64,000 bases of DNA. Source: Candidatus Parabacteroides intestinigallinarum (GTDB lineage Bacteria; Bacteroidota; Bacteroidia; Bacteroidales; Tannerellaceae). Positions 26,592 to 33,592 of the stretch are shown piece by piece. The notes under the pieces were generated by a model. The model searched no databases. It saw only the letters and a list, made by a program, of their open reading frames with translations, and had not been told where the DNA came from. Position 1 is the stretch's first letter. Every line of letters begins with the position of its first letter. Made by a program: the position numbers and the translations under genes. The DNA lies in NCBI GenBank assembly GCA_019114945.1, contig DXEN01000041.1:1-64000 (forward strand), written 5' to 3'.

Positions 26592-27890
26592 TCAGCGTGC
26601 GCCCCCGCCGCCGCGCCGGCGCCACAACGCCCATTGCGCCAGGCCGCGGAGCGAGAGGTAGGCGAGGAACGCCAGCCAGAGGGCATGGTTGCCCATGCGG
26701 CCCTCCATCGCGTAATACACGGCGAAGAACGTGGCCGAGGCGAGCGACATCGAGTAGAGCATCTGCCGCGTGGCGGTGGCGCCGATGAAAACGCCGTCCC
26801 ACAGGAACGCCGCGAAGCCGCAAAGCGGAATCGCCAGCGTCCAGTAATAATAATCGCCGGCGGCGCGGATAACGTCCGCGTCGCTCGTCAGCAGCCCCAG
26901 GAAGCCCTCTCCCCCCAAGGCGTAGAGCGAGGTGAAGGCCAGCGCGAGCCCCGCGCCCCACTGGAATAGCCGGCGGACGCAGAGGCGCAGCCCCGCGTCG
27001 TTGGCCGCTCCCACGAGGCGCCCCGTCAGCGCCTCGCCGGCGTAGGCGAAGCCGTCCATGATGTACGAGAAGAGCGTGAAGAGCTGCATCAGCAGCGTGT
27101 TCACGGCGAGGATGACATCGCCCCGTCCCGCCCCCGCCGAGGTAAAGAAGGTGGTGACCGTCACGAGGCAGAGCGTCCGCAGGAAGATATCGCTATTGAC
27201 CGCGAGGAAACGGCGCATGGCGCGCCGGTCCCATAATCCCTCCCAGCGCATGTATCGCCGGAGGCGTCCGTAGTAGCGCGCCCACAGCGCCACCGCCAGG
27301 GCGAGCCCGGCGTACTGCGCGACCAGCGTGCCGAGGGCCACGCCCTCCACGCGCATCCCCAGCCCGTACACGAAGCCGAGGCTGGCGGCGATGTTCACCA
27401 CGTTTTGCGCAATGGCGATATACATCGGGAAGCGGGTGTTCTGCATCCCGATAAACCACCCCACGAAGCCGTACAGGCTCAACAAGGCCGGGGCGCCCCA
27501 AACGCATACAAGGAAATAGAGCGACGCCCAGCGGCGCACCTCGTCGGTCGCGTCGATCCACGTAAAGGCCGCGTCCAGTATCGGATGGCGCAGGAGCAGC
27601 AATCCCCCGGCGACGACGAGCCCCACGCCCACCGCCCGGCACAACACGCGCACCGACTCGGTCAGATCGCGCCTGCCATACGCTTGCGAGGCCATGCCGC
27701 TCGTCCCCATCCTGAGGAATCCGAACACCCAATAAATCAAGTTGAACAACATGCCGCCGACGGCGATGGCGCCTATGTAGGCGGCAGAGCCCAAGTGGCC
27801 GACAATCGCGACGTCCACAAGCCCTAACAGCGGCACCGTGACGTTCGACACGATCGAGGGAACCGCCAACTGAAGAATCTTTCTATTCAT
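26592..27890 (-). CDS. MATE family efflux transporter (DinF-like)
   Basis: A 432-aa inner-membrane protein with about twelve hydrophobic segments in two homologous halves, as in MATE transporters that exchange cations for drugs or metabolites. It starts MNRKILQLAVPSIVSNVTVPLLGLVDVAIVG, the conserved first helix with the Asp of the DinF subgroup. A longer frame exists, but the ATG at 27890 gives the standard N-terminus. It is preceded by a roughly 230-nt leader with a consensus promoter and an intrinsic terminator, suggesting attenuation. The substrate is unknown. Confidence 0.88.
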   Translation of the reverse strand: MNRKILQLAVPSIVSNVTVPLLGLVDVAIVGHLGSAAYIGAIAVGGMLFNLIYWVFGFLRMGTSGMASQAYGRRDLTESVRVLCRAVGVGLVVAGGLLLLRHPILDAAFTWIDATDEVRRWASLYFLVCVWGAPALLSLYGFVGWFIGMQNTRFPMYIAIAQNVVNIAASLGFVYGLGMRVEGVALGTLVAQYAGLALAVALWARYYGRLRRYMRWEGLWDRRAMRRFLAVNSDIFLRTLCLVTVTTFFTSAGAGRGDVILAVNTLLMQLFTLFSYIMDGFAYAGEALTGRLVGAANDAGLRLCVRRLFQWGAGLALAFTSLYALGGEGFLGLLTSDADVIRAAGDYYYWTLAIPLCGFAAFLWDGVFIGATATRQMLYSMSLASATFFAVYYAMEGRMGNHALWLAFLAYLSLRGLAQWALWRRRGGGGAR

Positions 27891-27911
27891 ACCGTATACA
27901 ATGCACTCACA

Positions 27912-27947
27912 TAAAAACAGGGCTACCGGATTCACATCCAATAGCCC
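27912..27947 (-). terminator. Intrinsic terminator inside the MATE leader
   Basis: The minus strand forms a 12-bp stem (GGGCTATTGGAT pairing with the complement, two U-G pairs) closed by a GTGA tetraloop, then TGTTTTTATG. It stands between promoter and start codon, so it would stop transcription early unless an antiterminator forms. Confidence 0.6.
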
Positions 27948-28050
27948 CCTACACTAACCCTTAACTTTAACCAATGAAAAACAATAATCAAAACTTGTTA
28001 GCCACGGATTAACTCCGTCTTTTTTAAATCCAATATAACCTTGGCTTCAG

Positions 28051-28113
28051 CTAATGATTAAAAACACCTTTCACAGGCTTCGTGTGATTAAAAAATACAA
28101 ATGCAATACTCAT
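28051..28113 (-). CDS. Possible 20-codon leader peptide
   Basis: ATG to TAG gives MSIAFVFFNHTKPVKGVFNH. Four of the 20 residues are Phe, three of them within residues 5-8. It starts just after the expected transcript start and is followed by small hairpins. This is the form of an attenuation peptide, but no experimental or comparative support is available here, and it could be chance. Confidence 0.3.
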   Translation of the reverse strand: MSIAFVFFNHTKPVKGVFNH

Positions 28114-28128
28114 TTTGATTTCATGCCA

Positions 28129-28158
28129 CAAATGTAACCATTATATTTAAACTGGCAA
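28129..28158 (-). promoter_or_regulatory. Promoter of the MATE leader
   Basis: On the minus strand TTG (28156-28158), 19 nt, then TACATTTG (28129-28136), a perfect -7 box. It is about 240 bp upstream of the MATE start codon. Confidence 0.6.
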
Positions 28159-28234
28159 TGCCGCGGCGCGCTATATTTCGCGTGTTAACGCTATTTAACC
28201 CTTCCGGCGACGCTTCCGCCCGCCGCGACAGCGT

Positions 28235-30583
28235 TTAGAAGGGGTATCCCACGGCGAAATGGAGCGCGAAATTGTCCGAGAAGTTCGGGCGGGTGATCGC
28301 CCAGCGCCGGGAGCCTCTCTTTTGCGGGTCGTACGCCTTAAAGCCCGTATCCAGGCGCAACAGGAAGAAATCGAAGTCGAGGCGGAGGCCTAAACCGTAC
28401 GACACGGCTATCTCTTTGTAGAAACGAGAGAAATCGAAGTTGCCGGCCCGCCCTGTCTCGTCCGTCACGTTGCGCGTCCACACGTTCCCCGCGTCGACGT
28501 AAGCGGCCAGCTCGAACTTCCAAAACAGCTTCGTGCGATACTCCAGATTCAAATCCAAGCGTATATCGCCCGACTGCAAGGCGAACGAGGTGGAATCCGT
28601 CACCGCCATGCTTCCCGGACCCAGGCTGCGCACCGACCAACCGCGCACGCTGTTGGCTCCGCCCGAGAAATAGGCGCGCTCGAAAGGCAGATAGTCGGAA
28701 TTGCCGTACGCCAAGCCCACGCCCAATCCCACGTGGAAGGCCAGCTTATTCCGGCTGTCGAGCGCGATCGCCTTGCTGAAATCAAGGTCGAACTTCACGT
28801 ATTGCGCGTACTCCGTCCCGAATAACTCATAATAGCCTTCGTCGTTCCTCTCCGCGCCCACGATACGCGAGAAAGCGTTCAGCAAATTGCCCGCCACCTC
28901 CACGGAAGCGCGTAGCGAGTGCGTATCGCGCGACCGGTTTTGCGGCGAGGAGTTGTTGAACGAGTAAGTGTAGCCCGAGCTCATGATAAAGTGATTCGTG
29001 TAGTTATAGAGAATCATGTAGTCGGGCAAGCCCGAAATGAAGCTATTCTCTATCCGCGGCAGATAGACGTAGTTTAAATCGACCAATTTAAAGGTATGCC
29101 GCGCCATCGCGTTCCCTCGCTCCTGCCAGATGTAGCTCCAGCCTCCGGATAAGATCGCCCGCCTGTATTCCGGGCGTGTCTGCAGGTTGTAGCTGACTTT
29201 CACCTCGGTAGACGCCTGCAACCTGCGCCGGGAATCGCGACTCAGGAAGGGGAAGAGGAAACGGGGGAACAGCAAGGCCCCCTCCGCCCCGATTTCCCAA
29301 TAACTGCCGAGCCCGCCCGCCGTATTCCCCGACAAAGCCTCGTACGCCCCGCGCACCTTCGCCGAGAAGACCTCGGAGCCCCGGAATAAGTTCCGGTGTT
29401 GGTAATTCAAGCTGGAAGCGAACCCGAAATCGCCGGCCGAGTTCGTCCCCTCCAAATCGATGCCCACCGTATTGATTTTGGCGGGTGATGTGAGGATGTA
29501 ACAGTTCAGCTTCATGGAATCGCGCTCCTCTATCTCCTCGAAGCGGATATTCACGTTCCGCAACGCCCGCAGCGACGCGAAAGCGGAATAGGTGCGCTCC
29601 ACGTCGCGCTCGTCGAACAAGCTTCCCCGCCGCAGGTAATTGCTACGGCGAAGCACGCCGGGACGGATACTCCTACCGCCCTGGCCATAAATAATATCCG
29701 CGCCCAAGCCCCGCAGCGTGTCCGTGGCCGCGAAACGCTCCGCGCCGGTCCCCATGGGATTGTAGTCGGTCAGAATCGACACGTTATTTATATAATATCG
29801 CTTATGCGGCCTTTCCTCGACGGAGCCATCCGGCAAGACGCGCCGGTAAGGCCGTAGAATCATGTCGAGGTCCACCACGTCGCGGTTGAAAGAACTGTCC
29901 GCCACGTAGCCCAGATAATCCCGGTTGAAAGCGTAATAACCATGCCGACGGAGCAAGGTGGTGACGCGCTCGCGTTCCTCGTCCAGCACATCCCTGTCGA
30001 ACAGGTCGCCTTCCCGTACCAATGGGAGATACTCATCCTGCGACGAGCGGAACGCCGACGCGAACGCCGAACGGGCCGGCGGCCGCAGGTGGGCGACGCT
30101 ATCCATGCGAGCGTCCGGCAGGCGCGACGTATAGTTCCGAATCCGATACGGCTCGTTCGCCCGCACGCGGTAGGTAACGACCGCCTTCTTCGCCCGCGAG
30201 GTATCGATCGTTGTCGACACCTCTGCGTTCATATACCCTTTATTGATAAAGAAACGCTCCAACTCCGTGGCCGATTGCTCGATCAAGACGGTATCCATGA
30301 TTACCGGCGGCTCGCCGATTTTCCGCAACTGCCGGTTAATCCATCGCTTATCGTCCTTGCCCGACCAGCCATAGACGAACAATTGCCACTTCATCAATCC
30401 GAACACCTTAAAATTGGGTTGCTGCCTCAGGTAGGGACGCAAATCAGCCGCTTTGTAACGGTCCGACTCGATATGCACCTTGTCCAATAGATACTCCCCA
30501 TCCGGCACGAATTTGGTCGTACTACAAGACATCAACAGCAGCACGATAACGATAAAATAACTTATCCGGAGGGAACGGTTCAT
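28235..30583 (-). CDS. BamA/TamA-family outer membrane protein, second paralogue
   Basis: A 782-aa Omp85-family protein with a lipoprotein signal (VLLLMSCSTTK, Cys20), followed by the same KFVPDGEYLLDKV opening seen in Bacteroidetes TamA-like lipoproteins. The POTRA region covers about residues 30-400; the barrel holds SGGANSVRGWSVRSLGPGSM and ends FALHFAVGYPF. It shares architecture and end motif with the protein at 13796-16123 but is only distantly similar, and has no TamB partner beside it. Role in outer-membrane biogenesis is inferred from the family. Confidence 0.88.
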   Translation of the reverse strand: MNRSLRISYFIVIVLLLMSCSTTKFVPDGEYLLDKVHIESDRYKAADLRPYLRQQPNFKVFGLMKWQLFVYGWSGKDDKRWINRQLRKIGEPPVIMDTVLIEQSATELERFFINKGYMNAEVSTTIDTSRAKKAVVTYRVRANEPYRIRNYTSRLPDARMDSVAHLRPPARSAFASAFRSSQDEYLPLVREGDLFDRDVLDEERERVTTLLRRHGYYAFNRDYLGYVADSSFNRDVVDLDMILRPYRRVLPDGSVEERPHKRYYINNVSILTDYNPMGTGAERFAATDTLRGLGADIIYGQGGRSIRPGVLRRSNYLRRGSLFDERDVERTYSAFASLRALRNVNIRFEEIEERDSMKLNCYILTSPAKINTVGIDLEGTNSAGDFGFASSLNYQHRNLFRGSEVFSAKVRGAYEALSGNTAGGLGSYWEIGAEGALLFPRFLFPFLSRDSRRRLQASTEVKVSYNLQTRPEYRRAILSGGWSYIWQERGNAMARHTFKLVDLNYVYLPRIENSFISGLPDYMILYNYTNHFIMSSGYTYSFNNSSPQNRSRDTHSLRASVEVAGNLLNAFSRIVGAERNDEGYYELFGTEYAQYVKFDLDFSKAIALDSRNKLAFHVGLGVGLAYGNSDYLPFERAYFSGGANSVRGWSVRSLGPGSMAVTDSTSFALQSGDIRLDLNLEYRTKLFWKFELAAYVDAGNVWTRNVTDETGRAGNFDFSRFYKEIAVSYGLGLRLDFDFFLLRLDTGFKAYDPQKRGSRRWAITRPNFSDNFALHFAVGYPF

Positions 30584-30605
30584 CCTTACATCCTTTTTCT
30601 AAACG

Positions 30606-30643
30606 CGAATGTACTGGAATTTAAAGAATTTACCCTACTTTTG
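30606..30643. promoter_or_regulatory. Divergent promoter pair for the TamA-like and TrmH-like genes
   Basis: The minus strand has TACATTCG (30606-30613), 22 bp before the TamA-like start. The plus strand has TACTTTTG (30636-30643), 21 bp before the methyltransferase start. The two -7 boxes are back to back in an 81-bp gap. Confidence 0.45.
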
Positions 30644-30664
30644 CCTCGCAAAAAGAAGAAAGAG

Positions 30665-31429
30665 ATGCTGAGCAAAGCGAAAATCAAATACATCCATTCC
30701 TTGGAGATGAAAAAATTCAGGGACGAGCGCCAGGCGTTCGTGGCGGAGGGAAACAAGCTGGTAGCCGACCTATTGCCGGCGTTTGAATGCGAATTGCTCA
30801 TCGCCAGGCCCTCGTGGATGGCGACACAAGGAGATATCCCCGCGCGGGAGTTATTGGTAGCGGACGAGGACGACATCCGGAAAGCCAGCCTCTTGAAAAA
30901 TCCGCAAGACGTTCTCGCCGTATTCAAGCGCCCCGCTTGGGCTGCCGACGTGAAAACTCCGGAGAAAGAGCTGACGCTGGCCCTCGACGGCGTACAAGAC
31001 CCCGGCAACCTGGGCACGATCGTTCGATTGGCTGATTGGTTCGGCATCCCGTGCGTCATATGCAGCCAAGATACCGCGGATGTATTCAACCCCAAAGCCG
31101 TGCAAGCGACGATGGGAGCGCTCGCCCGCGTCAAGGTGTGCTACACGGACTTGGAACAATTCTTGTCGGAGCTGCCCCGCCCGGTTCCTATTTACGGAAC
31201 GTTCCTCGACGGCGAGGACATTTATGAGAAAGAACTATCCCCGCGTGGGGTCATCGTCATGGGCAACGAGGGAAATGGCATACGCCCCGCTATCGAGACG
31301 CTGGTCAACGAGAAGCTCTATATCCCCAATTTCCCGGAAGGAAAGAAAACCTCAGAGTCGCTCAACGTAGCCGTCGCTACCGCCGTGATCTGCGCCGAGT
31401 TTCGCAGACGCCAAAGGAATCCCGCCTAA
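30665..31429 (+). CDS. TrmH/SpoU-family RNA 2'-O-methyltransferase
   Basis: A 254-aa SPOUT-class enzyme that methylates the 2'-hydroxyl of a tRNA or rRNA nucleotide using S-adenosylmethionine. An N-terminal substrate-binding domain (about 1-95) leads into the trefoil-knot domain with the three family motifs: DPGNLGTIVRLADWFG, VIVMGNEGNGIRP and SESLNVAVATAVICAEFR. The start at 30665 gives MLSKAKIKYIHSLEMKKFRDE, the usual N-terminus; the frame extends eight codons upstream through the promoter. Its target (rRNA versus tRNA) is not clear. The 3' end overlaps the small convergent ORF by 78 bp. Confidence 0.9.
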   Translation: MLSKAKIKYIHSLEMKKFRDERQAFVAEGNKLVADLLPAFECELLIARPSWMATQGDIPARELLVADEDDIRKASLLKNPQDVLAVFKRPAWAADVKTPEKELTLALDGVQDPGNLGTIVRLADWFGIPCVICSQDTADVFNPKAVQATMGALARVKVCYTDLEQFLSELPRPVPIYGTFLDGEDIYEKELSPRGVIVMGNEGNGIRPAIETLVNEKLYIPNFPEGKKTSESLNVAVATAVICAEFRRRQRNPA

Positions 31430-31687
31430 ACGATAGACCGCGACACGCTCGCCGGGAGCGACCCTGCCGGTCAGCGTGCGCCATTCGCGAAGCAACAAGG
31501 CGAAATCCACTACGCGTTCCACGCCGCGAGAAGGGACAGGAACCAGCACGCCATCGTAAAACGCCGTTCCCGCAATCTCTTCCCGCAAAGGAAAAACGCC
31601 CACGAAACGCCCCTCGTCGTCCAGCTCGATGTAATGCATTGAACGAACCTCTTTATACCAAACCCAATGAGCGGCGAGCCTGCGCAT
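31352..31687 (-). CDS. Small protein resembling an amidohydrolase N-terminal region
   Basis: A 111-aa protein of uncertain function. The pattern RLAAHWVWYKEVRSMHYIEL..GRFVGVFPL..AFYDGVLVP resembles the small N-terminal beta-domain of amidohydrolases such as imidazolonepropionase or SsnA, but the family's next motif (VNAHCHLE) and the whole catalytic barrel are absent. It is either a truncated relic or a stand-alone protein. It starts 10 bp after the DUF4296 stop, at the end of the ileS operon, and runs 78 bp into the convergent methyltransferase gene. Confidence 0.5.
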   Translation of the reverse strand: MRRLAAHWVWYKEVRSMHYIELDDEGRFVGVFPLREEIAGTAFYDGVLVPVPSRGVERVVDFALLLREWRTLTGRVAPGERVAVYRLGGIPLASAKLGADHGGSDGYVERL

Positions 31688-31697
31688 ACGAATCGAA

Positions 31698-32483
31698 TTA
31701 AGGGATTGAGTCCCGAACCTGCTTGCCGAATTCCTTGCCGTAATTATATTTCATCAAGCTCAGGCTATCGACATACACCTTATAATAAGTGGAATCGACG
31801 TTATCCAGACGAATATAGCCATACACACGCCGCACCCGCTTGGTGGGCAACGTCGTCAGGATCGTCTCGTAATAACCGTCCCGCGTGATGACCCGATTGG
31901 CCGTAACGGTCGTATCCCCCTGATCCGCGCTTATCCGGATCTCCGGCCGGAGAGACGAATAATCATCCAATCCCCACGTGCGCAAACCCAGCACGAAGCT
32001 ACTCCCCGATGAATACATCGTCCGCGGCTTGATATCAAAGACAACGCCATTAAATACCGACCTTGGCGAGAGCGACAAGAACGAACGGCGAGGCCAGATA
32101 TTGACGGAATCCTGGTTGGCGACAGGCGCGGCATCCGCCTGCACGTCTCCCAAATCATTGATGGAGCGATTGATGTCATCCAGCACACGGTCGTATACCT
32201 TCATGTAAATATCCAGGTTCCGGCCATACCACATCAGCGAACTGTCGTAAAGCGCCTGCGTAATGCCATGCTTACGAAACACCCCCTCGTATAAGGCAAG
32301 CCGCGCCGTGTCCGAGCGATAGGTATCGTTGTCCATGTTTATCATCGCCTCGGCGATCAGCATATCCGCCAGCACCCGCTGCATCTCCTTCTCCGAAAGG
32401 ATCTCATCGGGCACTTTGCTACATGCCGCCAGCATCACCGCGGCCAAAAGCGTCCAACCATATTTCCGCCATTCCCGTCGCAT
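31698..32483 (-). CDS. DUF4296 lipoprotein
   Basis: A 261-aa lipoprotein. The signal MRREWRKYGWTLLAAVMLAACSKVP gives lipidated Cys21. The DUF4296 domain covers about residues 25-120 (PDEILSEKEMQRVLADMLIAEAMINM), followed by a beta-rich C-terminal region. The family is restricted to Bacteroidetes and has no known function. It begins on the base next to the lspA stop, so it is translated in the same operon as the signal peptidase that matures it. That adjacency is conserved among Bacteroidales as far as I recall. Confidence 0.88.
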   Translation of the reverse strand: MRREWRKYGWTLLAAVMLAACSKVPDEILSEKEMQRVLADMLIAEAMINMDNDTYRSDTARLALYEGVFRKHGITQALYDSSLMWYGRNLDIYMKVYDRVLDDINRSINDLGDVQADAAPVANQDSVNIWPRRSFLSLSPRSVFNGVVFDIKPRTMYSSGSSFVLGLRTWGLDDYSSLRPEIRISADQGDTTVTANRVITRDGYYETILTTLPTKRVRRVYGYIRLDNVDSTYYKVYVDSLSLMKYNYGKEFGKQVRDSIP

Positions 32484-33104
32484 TTACTTCCTCGTTTCTT
32501 TCGAAAGGCTGTCCGATAAGGTATGTCGATAAAATAACAACAATAAGAAAACACCTACGCAAATCGCCGAATCCGCCAAGTTGAAAATCGGCCGGAAGAA
32601 GACGAACTCCTGCCCGCCCCAAATCGGAAGCCAATCCGGCAACACGGTCTCTATCAAAGGAAAATAGAACATATCCACCACCTTACCATGCAACCACGTC
32701 GCATAGCCACCCCCTTCCGGCAAGAACGTGGCGACCTGCCCGTAACTATGGTCGAAAAGCACGCCGTAGAAAATCGAGTCGATGATATTCCCCAACGCTC
32801 CCGCCAATATCAAGGAGACACAGGCGATAAAGCCGAACTTATAACCCTTCCGTACCAACTTGCACAGATAATACCCGATAAACCCGACTGCCACGATGCG
32901 GAATACGGAAAGGAACAACTTCCCGATCACCTCGATCCCGAAAGCCATACCCGCGTTCTCCGTGAAATAAATATAGAACCACGGGGTAATCTCTATGCTC
33001 TCATGCAGCTCCAGATGCGTCTTGATCCATATCTTCAACGCCTGGTCAAGAAGAAGGAGCAGCGTTATGATGAACACCGCTCCCCAACCTTTTGAATATC
33101 TCAT
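32484..33104 (-). CDS. lspA: Lipoprotein signal peptidase II
   Basis: LspA cuts the signal peptide from prolipoproteins at the lipidated Cys in the inner membrane. The 206-aa protein has four hydrophobic segments and both catalytic aspartates: Asp109 in GNIID and Asp178 in FNLAD. The conserved TENAGMAFG loop is also present. It is longer than the usual 160 aa because of a periplasmic insertion (about 115-165), typical of Bacteroidetes. It is directly followed by a lipoprotein gene and directly preceded by the dksA-like gene, with no gaps. Confidence 0.96.
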   Translation of the reverse strand: MRYSKGWGAVFIITLLLLLDQALKIWIKTHLELHESIEITPWFYIYFTENAGMAFGIEVIGKLFLSVFRIVAVGFIGYYLCKLVRKGYKFGFIACVSLILAGALGNIIDSIFYGVLFDHSYGQVATFLPEGGGYATWLHGKVVDMFYFPLIETVLPDWLPIWGGQEFVFFRPIFNLADSAICVGVFLLLLFYRHTLSDSLSKETRK

Positions 33105-33485
33105 TTACTTCGCGCCTCCTAATTTTGCTTCGATACTCAACGTCGCGTGAGGCACGGCGCGCAATCGCTCCTTCGGGATCAGCTTGCCCGTCTCGCGACA
33201 GACGCCGTACGTCTTATTCTCGATGCGCACCAAAGCGGCTTGCAAATTCTGGATGAATTTCATCTGCCGCTGCGCCAGACGACCGGCCTCCTCCTTCGAC
33301 AACGTGGAAGCGCCCTCTTCCAACACCTTATACGTAGGCGATGTATCGGATACATCATTCCCATCGGAATTGGAAACGCCAGACCGTAACATCTCGTAAT
33401 CCCTCTTGGCAACCTCCAATTTCTCTAATATAATGGCACGAAACTCCTCGAGCTCCGCATCCGAGTATCTTGTTTTCTCTGCCAT
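33105..33485 (-). CDS. TraR/DksA-family protein with reduced zinc finger
   Basis: A 126-aa DksA-like protein. DksA relatives enter the RNA polymerase secondary channel and, with ppGpp, adjust transcription. A coiled-coil region is followed by the globular part TYGVCRETGKLIPKERLRAVPHATLSIEA. Only one Cys (Cys96) of the canonical four-Cys zinc finger remains, a form I associate with Bacteroidetes members. The frame continues upstream to 33593, but the start is set at MAEKTRYSDAELEEF, downstream of a promoter-like TATCTTCG. It is located between ileS and lspA in one operon. Confidence 0.85.
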   Translation of the reverse strand: MAEKTRYSDAELEEFRAIILEKLEVAKRDYEMLRSGVSNSDGNDVSDTSPTYKVLEEGASTLSKEEAGRLAQRQMKFIQNLQAALVRIENKTYGVCRETGKLIPKERLRAVPHATLSIEAKLGGAK

Positions 33486-33539
33486 GGTTATAAAAATTTT
33501 AGGTTCAACAATTCGTTTATAAATTCTCTCTTCGTGTCG

Positions 33540-33568
33540 CGAAGATAATATAATTATTATATTCTCAA
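33540..33568 (-). promoter_or_regulatory. Internal promoter before the dksA-like gene
   Basis: On the minus strand TTG (33566-33568), 18 nt, then TATCTTCG (33540-33547), 55 bp before the start codon. It would allow dksA-lspA expression apart from ileS. Confidence 0.4.
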
Positions 33569-33592
33569 TGCCTTCGCATGGAATAGGAAACA

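Larger units (their letters stand above)
27891..28234 (-). promoter_or_regulatory. MATE leader region with attenuator-like layout
   Basis: On the minus strand: a consensus promoter (28129-28158), a possible 20-codon ORF (28051-28113), several small hairpins, then an intrinsic terminator (27912-27947) 21 bp before the MATE ATG. I did not recognise a known riboswitch. The pattern promoter, short peptide, terminator, gene is that of a transcription-attenuation leader. Confidence 0.45.

Noticed and set aside
27974-28012. 12-codon ORF MKNNNQNLLATD on the plus strand followed by a small hairpin and T run
   Set aside because: No promoter on that strand; the minus-strand leader for the MATE gene explains the region better.
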